A DNA stretch of 64,000 nucleotides, taken from RUG100 sp034927505. GTDB taxonomy: Bacteria; Bacillota; Clostridia; Peptostreptococcales; Anaerovoracaceae. Under the pieces are notes generated by a model. It worked only from the letters and a program-made list of their open reading frames with translations, was not told the DNA's origin and ran no database searches. This document shows, one piece after another, positions 35,848 to 43,933 of this stretch; positions within the stretch are counted from its first letter, which is position 1; each line of letters begins with the position of its first letter. The stretch is from the NCBI GenBank assembly GCA_034927505.1, contig JAYFPY010000028.1:67316-131315 (forward strand), read 5' to 3'. The position numbers were made by a program, and so were the translations under genes.

Positions 35848-37266
35848 TTACTGTACTGTATAGTTGACCGTCTGTGTGACGGGTCCTTCATATCCTGTGT
35901 ATGTCACCGTTGCGGTCTGCGGTCCCGTCACATTCCACGTACCTGAAAGAGTTATGCCTGCATTGTCCGCATTCCCGGTCGCTCCGCCTGCGCCTTTGAT
36001 CGTCAGGCTCTGCCTGATCGCAGTCTCCACTGTGTCTCTCGTATCCGCAGCATTTACTGTCGGGCTCGAACTCTGTGATATCTGAGGACTGCTCAGCTTT
36101 GATGTGAACGTCACAGTCTTGCTGGCCGCTCTGTAAGGCTTATATACGTTCTTCACATAATACTTGACCGTATATGTTCCTTCTTTGCTGAAGGTGTAAG
36201 CCTTTGCCTGACTGTAAGTATACGCCGTTGCCGAAGTCTCTCCAGGTGCAGTTATGTATACTTTCATCCTTGATGTCAGGCTTCTGCTCTTCTGTTTAGC
36301 TGTTACACTGCCGACTGCATTGGACGATCCCGCCGCAACAGTCCTGTTTGCCGCATTGCTGATCGAAGGTGTTGCCGTATCGATCACCCTTACCTTTATA
36401 GTTTTGTATCCGGTCCTGCAGTATCCGTATTTTACTCTGTATGTGATCTTGTAAGTCCCCAGTTTTTGGGTTGACAGCTCAGCCTTGTAATATTTCTTTT
36501 TGCTGTTGTTCCACTTTTTCACCGAGTAGACTTTCACTCTGCCCGTAAGATTTTCATTGGCGTTTGGATTACTTGCCGTTACGCCTTTCAGCAGTTTATA
36601 TGAAGAACCGTACTGGACAGTCCTTGCTTTCTTGACTTTGATGACCGCTTTTCGCAGCTTGAAATTCGGATTGCCCTTCGTTGGATCCGTCGGGTCCCAT
36701 CCGCTGTGTGATTTCAAAGCTTTCGGCTTGCCCAGAGGGCCCGCCTTGCTGCTCTTATATACTGTAATCTTCGTACCGCTCTTGCAATGGTCGTATATCC
36801 ACTTTGCATCTATTGTTGCAAGTCTGACGCACCCGTGGCTGGCCGGTCTGCCCAGTTTATTGAACTCTGAAGATGACTGTGTCCTCTTGCTGCGAGTGTA
36901 ATACCAAACTGAATGGAACAGATATCCGCCTGTTATCTGGCATACGTACTGGCCGTAGCTGTATCCGCCCATATCGGGCCCGCCGATCTTTCTCCACCGA
37001 TTTTTGTATCCCATGCTGTATGTGCCCATGACCGTAGGCGTGCTTGCCTTCCCTACAGAAGCCAGCATGGCACGCACAGGTTTCCATTTTCCGCCTGAGT
37101 ATTTATAAGCCGTGACCACGCCTCTCTGCGCATTGACTTTCAGCCAGTATTTTGCCGATGCGGCCTTGGCTGTTCCTGTCTGCTGTACAGCGGTTGCTGT
37201 AAATATCATCACGACCGTTACCATAACGGCCAAAACTCTCTTTCCTGTTGTTTTTATGTTGTTCAT
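35848..37266 (-). CDS. secreted L,D-transpeptidase with C-terminal Ig-like domains
   Basis: The start at 37266 overlaps the upstream stop in ATGA. The 472-residue protein has a signal peptide (about 1-37), a YkuD domain (about 40-165) with YLFHSVWYYT and the catalytic SHGCVRL (Cys near 146), and several beta-sandwich modules to the end. L,D-transpeptidases link peptidoglycan stems 3-3 or attach proteins to the wall and resist most beta-lactams. The extra modules probably bind the wall. It is paired with a paralogue directly upstream. Confidence 0.9.
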   Translation of the reverse strand: MNNIKTTGKRVLAVMVTVVMIFTATAVQQTGTAKAASAKYWLKVNAQRGVVTAYKYSGGKWKPVRAMLASVGKASTPTVMGTYSMGYKNRWRKIGGPDMGGYSYGQYVCQITGGYLFHSVWYYTRSKRTQSSSEFNKLGRPASHGCVRLATIDAKWIYDHCKSGTKITVYKSSKAGPLGKPKALKSHSGWDPTDPTKGNPNFKLRKAVIKVKKARTVQYGSSYKLLKGVTASNPNANENLTGRVKVYSVKKWNNSKKKYYKAELSTQKLGTYKITYRVKYGYCRTGYKTIKVRVIDTATPSISNAANRTVAAGSSNAVGSVTAKQKSRSLTSRMKVYITAPGETSATAYTYSQAKAYTFSKEGTYTVKYYVKNVYKPYRAASKTVTFTSKLSSPQISQSSSPTVNAADTRDTVETAIRQSLTIKGAGGATGNADNAGITLSGTWNVTGPQTATVTYTGYEGPVTQTVNYTVQ

Positions 37267-38171
37267 ATACTTTCCTTTTCCTCCGGCTTCTGACCGATCG
37301 TCACCGTCAGACTGTTCCTGCCGGTATATTTGCTGCAGTACTTGTAGTAACAAGTATAGTCTATCCTGTACACACCTCCGGCATCTGTTGTGTCCACAGT
37401 TCCGGACGGCAGCCATGATCCGTCTTCCTGCTGTTTTTGTACAGTATACTTTATTTTGGACGTAAGATCCTGTTTAGTCCTGCTGTCCTTTGCCGTGACT
37501 CCTGACTTCGGATCGAACAGGGATCCGTATTCTGCAGTATCAGCTTTTTTGATGGTCACTGCCGGCGCTTTCAAATTATATTTTTTGTTTTTCCGCGTCG
37601 GATCCGTCGGATCATAATAATATTTCTTCGAGGTTCTCAGTTTTACTGCCTTTGGTTTGCCCAGCGGTCCTGGTTTTTTGCTGCTGTACACCTTTACTTT
37701 TGTCCCCTTTGGGCAATTATCATACAGCCACTTTTCATCTATGTACGACATGCGCACACATCCCGCCGAAACGGTTTTCCCCAGCTTATTGTAATTCTTC
37801 ACGTTGATGCTCTTTGCATTTCCACGTGTCTTGTAGCCAACGGTATGGAACAGATAATCCCTGTAGAACTGTATCGCATAACGGCCGTAGGTCCCGCCGT
37901 ACAGAACTTCCCACTTCCATTTTTTCTTCACTGAGAAAGTTCCCTTCGGAGTGGTAGAGTATACTCCCTTCCTTCCGCAGGAAACCAGCATAGTCCTGAT
38001 CGGTTTATATTTCCCATTGATCTTCTGATAAGCAGTGACCACATTGGCCTTCCTGTTTACCTGTATCAAATACTTTGTTTTCGAAGTCTTTGCCGCAGCA
38101 TTGTCCGTCTGGACCATTATGCATGAAAACAGCATCACTGCAGCTGTAATAAAACATATTATTTTTTTCAT
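37263..38171 (-). CDS. secreted L,D-transpeptidase with SAGC active-site variant
   Basis: The 302-residue protein has a signal peptide (about 1-27), a YkuD domain (about 32-160) and one C-terminal beta domain. The catalytic motif reads SAGCVRM (Cys near 139) where most members have SHGC; the upstream His in YLFHTVGY is kept. A residue change next to the nucleophile is known in parts of the family, so it may still be active. A promoter (TTGACT, then TATAAA/TAAAAT) and GGGGAGGG lie upstream. It overlaps the next transpeptidase by 4 bp. Confidence 0.88.
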   Translation of the reverse strand: MKKIICFITAAVMLFSCIMVQTDNAAAKTSKTKYLIQVNRKANVVTAYQKINGKYKPIRTMLVSCGRKGVYSTTPKGTFSVKKKWKWEVLYGGTYGRYAIQFYRDYLFHTVGYKTRGNAKSINVKNYNKLGKTVSAGCVRMSYIDEKWLYDNCPKGTKVKVYSSKKPGPLGKPKAVKLRTSKKYYYDPTDPTRKNKKYNLKAPAVTIKKADTAEYGSLFDPKSGVTAKDSRTKQDLTSKIKYTVQKQQEDGSWLPSGTVDTTDAGGVYRIDYTCYYKYCSKYTGRNSLTVTIGQKPEEKESI

Positions 38172-38229
38172 TATCCTATCCCTCCCCGGTTTGGATTACA
38201 TTTTATAATATACCGCCTGCATAGTCAAA

Positions 38230-39471
38230 CTAATACCGGTAGTCGAATATCCTTGTGGTTTTCTTTTCAGTTCGCGGAAGATCCCCCATATTGACTGCTT
38301 TTGGGATTATTCCCACGTTTATCCTCGATTTCACAGTGTCTTTAAGCTCTTTTTCCATTTCATGTCTATATCTGCCTTCCAGACTTGTCTCCACAAAAAT
38401 AGTTATCTTGTCTTTGCCGTCTTCATGATCTATGAATACCTGATATTCGCTGCTGGCGCCGTCGACCGTCTTCAGTATATCATCTATCTGTCCCGGGAAA
38501 ATATTCACGCCCTTTACCTTGACCATGTCGTCTGTTCTTCCCAGGATAACATCTATCCTTGGGTAGCTTCTCCCGCACGGGCACGGCACATCATCAGGTA
38601 TTATCCTGGTCAGATCGTGTGTCCTGTATCTGATCAGAGGCGCGCCTTCCTTTTTCAGTGTAGTGATCACCAGCTCGCCGATCTCTCCGTCAGGCAGAAC
38701 TTTACCGGTCTTCGGATCGATTATTTCAAAGTACAGATAATCGTCGAAGTAATGCATGCCTGTATCGTATTCACAGTTGATGGCGATCCCCGGTCCGTAA
38801 ACTTCTGTGAGCCCGTATATATCATACAGCTGGACTCCCAGTTCTCCCGCGATCCTGACTCTCATCTTCTCGCCCCAGCGCTCTGAACCTATGATTCCTT
38901 TTTTCAATGCGATCTTGTCCTTCACGCCTCTCTTTTCGATCTCTTCAGCAAGGAGCAGCGCATAGGATGATGTAGCGCACAGCACGGTGGACTGCATGTC
39001 CTGCATGAACTGTATCTGTTTGTCCGTATTGCCCGGACCCATGGGAACAGTCATTGCCCCCAGCTTTTCAGCGCCCAGCTGGAACCCGATGCCGGCAGTC
39101 CAAAGGCCGTATCCCGGCGTTATCTGTATCCTGTCTTTTTTGGTCAGCCCTGCGATCTCGTAACATCGTTTGAACAGTTCCGCCCAGTCGTCCACGTCCT
39201 GCTTTGTATATGGGATTATGCAGGGCGTCCCTGTGGTGCCGCTGGATGAATGGATCCTTACGATGTCCTCGTCGGGCACAGCCGCCAAGCCCAGGGGATA
39301 AGCATCCCTAAGATCGGCTTTTTCCGAAAAGGGCAGCTGTTCAAAATCCTCTTTGCTGTTTATTTTATTGATATCCACGTCCTTCAGTCTGCCGGCGTAA
39401 AATCCGCCTGCGGCCTTGACTCTTTCCATCTGATTCTTTATCTGTGCAAGTGTTTCATTTGACATTTTCAT
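38230..39471 (-). CDS. paaK: phenylacetate-CoA ligase family (aryl-acetate:CoA ligase)
   Basis: The 413-residue protein is an adenylate-forming enzyme of PaaK size with the nucleotide loop SSSGTTGTPC (near residue 90), YGLTEVYGPG, RYRTHDLT and GRTDDMVKVKGVNIFP. The catalytic lysine region near the C-terminus (RTEKKTTRIFD) is present. I prefer the ATG at 39471, eight bases after TAGGAG. It lies 11 bp after iorB, in the iorA-iorB-paaK operon under the T-box. Known PaaK enzymes make phenylacetyl-CoA from phenylacetate, CoA and ATP; here indoleacetate or phenylacetate are the likely substrates. Confidence 0.92.
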   Translation of the reverse strand: MKMSNETLAQIKNQMERVKAAGGFYAGRLKDVDINKINSKEDFEQLPFSEKADLRDAYPLGLAAVPDEDIVRIHSSSGTTGTPCIIPYTKQDVDDWAELFKRCYEIAGLTKKDRIQITPGYGLWTAGIGFQLGAEKLGAMTVPMGPGNTDKQIQFMQDMQSTVLCATSSYALLLAEEIEKRGVKDKIALKKGIIGSERWGEKMRVRIAGELGVQLYDIYGLTEVYGPGIAINCEYDTGMHYFDDYLYFEIIDPKTGKVLPDGEIGELVITTLKKEGAPLIRYRTHDLTRIIPDDVPCPCGRSYPRIDVILGRTDDMVKVKGVNIFPGQIDDILKTVDGASSEYQVFIDHEDGKDKITIFVETSLEGRYRHEMEKELKDTVKSRINVGIIPKAVNMGDLPRTEKKTTRIFDYRY

Positions 39472-39482
39472 GATCATCTCTC

Positions 39483-40088
39483 CTATATGCGATCGGCTCC
39501 CATCTGCAGAGCCTTTTTATTCATTTCCACCAACTGCGGTTTCAGTCTCTTGGCCAAAACCTTTTCTATATCATTCAAAGTCAGATCCATAGCTCCGCAG
39601 GCGGCAAGGGCCCCTGTCAGTGCAACGTTCAGCACCTTGGGCGAACCGCATTCTGAACATATGGCTTCCGCATCTATTATGTAACACTTTTTCACGTGTT
39701 CTTTAAGATACTTCACGGCTTCCTCCCCTTTATAACCGCTCTTTCCCAGACTGGCCGTTACCGGTCTTATCTCATTGCGACAGACTATGACCGTTCCGCC
39801 TTCTTTCAGATATTCCAGGTTTGCAGCCGCTTCTCCCGGTTCGGATCCCAGAATGATGTCGGCTGTTCCTTTGGGGATCATCGGCGAGGCAACATCTGTT
39901 CCGATCCTCACATGACTGACCACCGATCCGCCGCGCTGCGCCATGCCAATAGTCTCGGCAGTTCTGGCATGCAGGCCTTTATCCATTGCAGTCCCGGCTA
40001 TTATCCTGGAAGCCAGCACTGTTCCCTGCCCGCCCACGCCGCAGAGCAGGCAGCTTTTTACATCGATGCTGTTGCTGTTGTTAGTCAT
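39483..40088 (-). CDS. iorB: indolepyruvate:ferredoxin oxidoreductase, beta subunit
   Basis: The 201-residue protein is the gamma-type (transferase) domain of 2-oxoacid:ferredoxin oxidoreductases: CGVGGQGTVLASRIIA, QRGGSVVSHVRIG and GSEPGEAAANLEYL are typical of IorB. It forms the heteromer with IorA, whose gene overlaps by 8 bp. The enzyme interconverts arylpyruvates and arylacetyl-CoA with ferredoxin. Confidence 0.94.
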   Translation of the reverse strand: MTNNSNSIDVKSCLLCGVGGQGTVLASRIIAGTAMDKGLHARTAETIGMAQRGGSVVSHVRIGTDVASPMIPKGTADIILGSEPGEAAANLEYLKEGGTVIVCRNEIRPVTASLGKSGYKGEEAVKYLKEHVKKCYIIDAEAICSECGSPKVLNVALTGALAACGAMDLTLNDIEKVLAKRLKPQLVEMNKKALQMGADRI

Positions 40089-41868
40089 TTTGCTTCTCCT
40101 CTTTATTCATGCATTTTTTCGGACATATCTGACTGCACAGTCCGCAGCCCGTGCAGAGGCTTCTGTCTATGAATGCTTTTTCATCACGTGTTATTATGGC
40201 CGGGCATCCCAGCTGATCGATGCATCTCATACATCCGATGCACTCTTCGGCATCCACCTTCACTTTGTCCGGCGTTTTTATTATTGCTATGCACGGCGAT
40301 TTGAAAATTATTGCCCGCACGCCTTTTTCATCGGCTGTGGCCTTCACTGCCGCCACCGATGCGGTGTAGTCCCGCGGGTCCACAGTCCTTACAGACTTCA
40401 CGCCGACCCCTTCCAGCACTTTTTCTATATCCACCGGTTCTGTCATCGTGCCCATCATCGTTCTGCCTATTCCCGGATGAGGCTGATGTCCCGTCATGGC
40501 TGTCGTGGAATTGTCCAGTACGACCAGTATCATTTCCGCCTGATTGTACACGGCATTGACCACTCCGGTAATGCCGCTGGCAAAGAATGTAGAATCTCCC
40601 ACAAAAGCGAAATTCAAAGTCTTGTTATCGGCGTGATACAGACCCTGAGCCATAGTCACGCCCGCACCCATGCACAGACATGTGTCTACCATATCCAGCG
40701 GCGCCGCATTGCCTAAAGTGTAGCAGCCGATATCTCCGCAAAATATGGCGTTCCTGTCTTTCACAGCCTGTTTCACTGCGTAGAACGCCCCCCTGTGAGG
40801 ACATCCTGCGCACAGCACCGGAGGTCTGACCGGCATGTCCGGAGCCCCGCTGTACTCGCTGTGATCTATGCCGGTTTTTATCCCGGTCTCTTTTTCTATT
40901 ATCTTGGATATTATCTCAGCGGACAGCTCTCCCGCACATGGTACAGTGCCGGTTCTCTTTCCTTTGATCCTGCCTCTGTTCATGTATATCAGGGCATCTT
41001 CTATATATGGATCCAGTTCTTCGAATGCAATTATTTGGTCGACACCTTCCATGAATTTTTCCGCCAGCTGTGTCGGGAAAGGATACGGCGTCGCCACTTT
41101 CAGCACCGTAAATTTCTCTTCATGTCCTCTAATGGCCTCCATCACATATGCGTGGCTGATACCGCCGCATGCTATGCCGATCCTGCCGTTTCCTTCTATT
41201 GTATTTCCCGGGTATTTGGAAAACTCCGCAGCGATCTTCGGTTCACGGGCTTCCAGCTCCAGTTTCTTTTTGTAGGACAGTTTCGGGAAGATGACCCACT
41301 TGCTGTCCTTCACGAATCCTTCCGGCGCTTTCGGCACTCTTATCTCAGGCACCTCTATGTCGGCGCATGCGTGACATACCCGCGTAGTCGCTCTGAGTAT
41401 CACAGGAGTATGATGGCTTTCCGAGAATTCGAATGCGTCCCGAACCGCCGTAAAAGCCTGTTCAGGCGAGTCGCAGTCGAACACTGGTATCTTTGCATAT
41501 TTCCCGAAATGCCTGGTGTCCTGCTCTGTCTGCGACGAGATCGGACCCGGATCGTCGGCCACATATATGACCATCCCGCCCTTCACTCCTATATAGTTGA
41601 CACACATGACCGGGTCGGAAGCCACGTTGAGTCCCATCTGTTTCATGGTCACCAGAGATCTTGCCCCGGCATAAGCCGCTCCTGCAGCGACTTCGGCTCC
41701 GGCTTTCTCATTTACCGACCATTCTACATGGACATTGCCCGGGTTCCTCTTTGCTATCGTCTCCAGGACTTCGGTGGACGGCGTCCCCGGATATCCTGCG
41801 ACCAGCTGTACTCCGGCGGCCAGAGCCCCAACAGCGATGGCCTCGTTTCCCATTAGTAATTCTTTCAT
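40081..41868 (-). CDS. iorA: indolepyruvate:ferredoxin oxidoreductase, alpha subunit
   Basis: I start at the ATG at 41868 after GAGGAG; the frame is open further upstream but there it overlaps the T-box terminator. The 595-residue protein has an N-terminal pyrimidine-binding domain (AGYPGTPSTEVLE), a central region, the thiamine-diphosphate domain (GDIGCYTLG, then GDSTFFASGITG) and two C-terminal 4Fe-4S motifs (CIGCMRC, CTGCGLC). This is the domain order of archaeal and clostridial IorA. It decarboxylates arylpyruvates to arylacetyl-CoA, or carboxylates in reverse with reduced ferredoxin. Confidence 0.95.
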   Translation of the reverse strand: MKELLMGNEAIAVGALAAGVQLVAGYPGTPSTEVLETIAKRNPGNVHVEWSVNEKAGAEVAAGAAYAGARSLVTMKQMGLNVASDPVMCVNYIGVKGGMVIYVADDPGPISSQTEQDTRHFGKYAKIPVFDCDSPEQAFTAVRDAFEFSESHHTPVILRATTRVCHACADIEVPEIRVPKAPEGFVKDSKWVIFPKLSYKKKLELEAREPKIAAEFSKYPGNTIEGNGRIGIACGGISHAYVMEAIRGHEEKFTVLKVATPYPFPTQLAEKFMEGVDQIIAFEELDPYIEDALIYMNRGRIKGKRTGTVPCAGELSAEIISKIIEKETGIKTGIDHSEYSGAPDMPVRPPVLCAGCPHRGAFYAVKQAVKDRNAIFCGDIGCYTLGNAAPLDMVDTCLCMGAGVTMAQGLYHADNKTLNFAFVGDSTFFASGITGVVNAVYNQAEMILVVLDNSTTAMTGHQPHPGIGRTMMGTMTEPVDIEKVLEGVGVKSVRTVDPRDYTASVAAVKATADEKGVRAIIFKSPCIAIIKTPDKVKVDAEECIGCMRCIDQLGCPAIITRDEKAFIDRSLCTGCGLCSQICPKKCMNKEEKQND

Positions 41869-41898
41869 TATTTTCCGTCTCCTCATTGTGCACGCCAA

Positions 41899-42192
41899 AA
41901 AACAAAAATTGTCCCTGATATACTCAAGGACAGAATATCTTCTGCGGTGCCACCTTGTTTGATCATCCTTTCTCGAATGATCCTCTCGGTACGATGCAAA
42001 CACATCGCTGTCATGTTACGCCTGATCCATACGTCCGTAAATACTCGATCTTATATTCCTGTCTTTTGACTGATCTTTCCTCCGGCCCTCTGCGGCCCAT
42101 ATCTCCTGCAGCCCTCTGCGAAGATCACACCATCCTTCGCTCTCTGTCAGCACTTGCAGACCTTTTCCCGCTTCATAGGTTTTTGTTTTATT
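41899..42192 (-). promoter_or_regulatory. T-box leader (tRNA-sensing), probably for tRNA-Trp
   Basis: The minus strand carries the T-box sequence AAGGTGGCACCGC (41944-41956) and a terminator stem GTCC-TGA...TCA-GGAC with T tract (41899-41931). Upstream is a Stem I with the AGAGAG bulge, the apical GCGAAG...CTTCGC stem and its GGTGTGA loop. The specifier region reads GAGATATGGGCC. Both TAT and TGG can be read there, but the T-box bulge is TGGC, so the tRNA should have G at position 73. That fits tRNA-Trp (UGG) and not tRNA-Tyr. It switches on iorA-iorB-paaK when tRNA is uncharged. Confidence 0.88.
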
Positions 42193-42199
42193 GGTAATC

Positions 42200-42229
42200 A
42201 GTGTATCATTTTTGGCAGGCAAATGTCAA
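42200..42229 (-). promoter_or_regulatory. promoter of the T-box/iorAB/paaK operon
   Basis: TTGACA (42224-42229), 18 bp, TACACT (42200-42205) on the minus strand, just upstream of the T-box leader. Confidence 0.7.
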
Positions 42230-42237
42230 TCTTGTTA

Positions 42238-42291
42238 TTGACATATGCCATAAACCCGTATATACTCATATTATCGGCATATGCCATAAAC
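42238..42291 (+). promoter_or_regulatory. promoter and direct-repeat operator of the DUF134-NifX operon
   Basis: TTGACA (42238-42243), 17 bp, TATACT (42261-42266). A 14-bp direct repeat CATATGCCATAAAC occurs at 42242-42255, inside the spacer, and at 42278-42291, just after the -10. The second copy extends to the palindrome GGCATATGCC. Such repeats on both sides of the -10 suggest a repressor operator, possibly for the DUF134 protein itself. Confidence 0.65.
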
Positions 42292-42309
42292 TATCACGAG
42301 GAGGTGCCC

Positions 42310-42684
42310 ATGCCAAGACCATGTAAAAAGAGAAGGATATGCTGCATGCCAAGAGCCGAGTCATTCGGTCCCAGTTCATGCAGATCTGCCGGTCAGATCA
42401 ATCTGACCCTCGACGAATTCGAATCGATCCGTCTGATCGATGTGGAAGGGATGAATCAGGAACAGTGCGCCGCTCAGATGGGCATTGCGCGTACAACAGC
42501 CCAGGCCATATACAACTCGGCCCGGCACAAAACCGGACTGGCTCTGACAGAAGGACTGGATCTGATCATCAGCGGAGGCGAATATCAGCTGTGCCACGGC
42601 GGCAGCTGCGGCTGCGGGAAAGGCCTCAAAGGAGGATGCCGCAAAGATAAATCAAACAGGAAAAACACAGGAGGATCAAAATGA
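42310..42684 (+). CDS. DUF134 family DNA-binding protein
   Basis: The start at 42310 follows GAGGAGGTG. The 124-residue protein begins MPRPCKKRRICCMP, the signature of DUF134, and has a helix-turn-helix like that of sigma factors (LDEFESIRLIDVEGMNQEQ, then AAQMGIARTTAQAIYNSAR). The C-terminus is rich in cysteine and glycine (GGSCGCGKGL), which may bind metal. DUF134 genes usually neighbour NifB/NifX-type cluster-binding proteins, as here (4-bp overlap). It is likely a metal- or cluster-sensing regulator. Confidence 0.9.
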   Translation: MPRPCKKRRICCMPRAESFGPSSCRSAGQINLTLDEFESIRLIDVEGMNQEQCAAQMGIARTTAQAIYNSARHKTGLALTEGLDLIISGGEYQLCHGGSCGCGKGLKGGCRKDKSNRKNTGGSK

Positions 42685-43040
42685 ACGTAGCAGTAACTTA
42701 TGAAAATGAACAGGTATTCCAGCATTTCGGACACACTCCGGCTTTCAAGGTGTACAGCATCGATGACGGAAAGGTGACCGGTTCGGAAGTAGTGAACACC
42801 GGAGAAGCCGGTCACGGTGCGCTGGCAGGATTCCTGCAGGACAGGAGTATCACCGTCCTCATATGCGGAGGCATCGGCGGAGGCGCCAGAACGGCCCTGA
42901 CAGAAGCAGGCATAGAACTCTATCCGGGAGTATCCGGAAAGGCCGATGAAATAATAGAAAACTTCATTGCCGGCACTCTGGATTTCGATCCTGACACTAT
43001 GTGCTCTCACCACGGTGCAGATCACGTATGTCATCAGTAG
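42681..43040 (+). CDS. NifB/NifX family molybdenum-iron cluster-binding protein
   Basis: The 119-residue protein has the dinitrogenase iron-molybdenum cofactor-binding fold (VFQHFGHTPAFKVY, GHGALAGFL, ICGGIGGGAR) and a C-terminal CSHHGADHVCH tail with cysteine and histidine ligands. It overlaps the DUF134 gene (ATGA). No nitrogenase genes are near, so it probably stores or sorts iron-sulfur or molybdenum clusters for other enzymes. A long terminator follows at 43147. Confidence 0.9.
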   Translation: MNVAVTYENEQVFQHFGHTPAFKVYSIDDGKVTGSEVVNTGEAGHGALAGFLQDRSITVLICGGIGGGARTALTEAGIELYPGVSGKADEIIENFIAGTLDFDPDTMCSHHGADHVCHQ

Positions 43041-43099
43041 GGCCCTGACTAAACAGCAAATCATTGATTACATCTTGATGTGCAGATCACGTATGTCAT
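43015..43099 (+). repeat. 20-bp direct repeat at the end of the NifX gene
   Basis: GTGCAGATCACGTATGTCAT occurs at 43015-43034, in the last codons of the NifX gene, and again at 43080-43099, 65 bp further on and outside the gene. It looks like a small duplication of the gene's end. Confidence 0.7.
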
Positions 43100-43146
43100 T
43101 GGCAAGATACGTGGTCCCGGACACATCGATCATGATTTAGGCGAAA

Positions 43147-43188
43147 AAAAAGGATGTTTTTCTGTATTTTACAGATGGCATCCTTTTT
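43147..43188 (+). terminator. terminator after the NifX gene
   Basis: AAAAAGGATG and CATCCTTTTT form the outer stem, and TCTG/CAGA an inner one, followed by TATTTT. Confidence 0.75.
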
Positions 43189-43194
43189 ATTTTA

Positions 43195-43495
43195 GTGATA
43201 TATATTCTTCTTCTCCCTCACAGTACATTTCGGATATCGCTCCCTTGGAGCGGTGCTCAGTCGCCTTATTTTTGGCTTACCGAGAACGAATTTTCAACGT
43301 TTCTAAAGGGTCGATCTCCCTTGAGGGGGAAATCCAAAATGAAAAACCGCTGCAACCCATTGGATCGGTGCCGTGTAGCCTGTTTTTTGGACGACCGCAC
43401 ACCTTTTCCCAACGCTTCACCTTTTCCAGCCTTACTGATAAATCTCCCGAGCCTCCCGGTTTTTATAAACCGTGCGATAAACGTGCGATGCATGT
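43195..43495. other. 300-bp intergenic region without a supported gene
   Basis: Frames exist on both strands here, but none has a ribosome site. On the minus strand two segments (near 43240-43285 and 43345-43395) share a similar order of words: CCAAAAA, AGGC, GCACCG, TCCAA, GGG. One folds as CGCTCC-CTT-GGAGCG. They may be related repeats or decayed RNA elements. Confidence 0.3.
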
Positions 43496-43933
43496 TCAGA
43501 ATCTTCGGGGCGTTTCTATATTTCCAACGATGGTTCTCATCATACCCAGCAGCTCCATACCGCCGTCATCGTCGATCCCGTCAAAAGCTTTGCGGCACCA
43601 CGCCCTAAGGGAATTGAGTATCTTCGGTTTGACCTCATGGCCTTCAGCAGTCAGCCTGAGTATCCACGCCCTGCCGTCATCCGGGACCTGTACTCTGTCG
43701 ATCCGGTCTTTCTTTTCCAGCGACTGTATGGCCCTGGTCATAACACTTTTATCATAGTGGAGTGCAGATGTCAGTTCCTCCTGCGTCAGACCGTCATTTT
43801 CGTACAGCGACAGCAATATCATGGATTCGGCAACATTGAGATCTGCCGGCGCCAGTTCCTTTTTCATGAACACTTTAAAGTATTTGTCATAGGACATTAT
43901 CATTCTTCCTATTTCAGCGTATATCTTCTCCAT
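43496..43933 (-). CDS. MarR-family transcriptional regulator
   Basis: The 145-residue protein has the MarR winged helix: LNVAESMILLSLYENDG, LTQEELTSALHYDKSVMTRAI and the wing KKDRIDRVQVPDDGRAW, with dimerisation helices at both ends. Its gene overlaps the end of the MFS gene by 20 bp, so the two are co-transcribed from the promoter at 46397 that carries the likely operators. It should repress its own operon and release on binding a substrate of the exporter. Confidence 0.9.
   Translation of the reverse strand: MEKIYAEIGRMIMSYDKYFKVFMKKELAPADLNVAESMILLSLYENDGLTQEELTSALHYDKSVMTRAIQSLEKKDRIDRVQVPDDGRAWILRLTAEGHEVKPKILNSLRAWCRKAFDGIDDDGGMELLGMMRTIVGNIETPRRF

Noticed and set aside
40795..41856. 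Plus-strand frame of 353 codons opposite iorA
   Set aside because: Antisense to iorA, whose cofactor motifs are complete; no ribosome site or recognisable domain.
42061..42110. Tyrosine (UAU) specifier for the T-box
   Set aside because: It fits the loop register equally well, but the T-box bulge TGGC requires G73 in the tRNA, which does not fit tRNA-Tyr; kept only as an alternative.
43266..43493. Minus-strand frame of 75 codons before the MarR gene
   Set aside because: No ribosome site and no recognisable fold; the region also shows repeated words on both strands.
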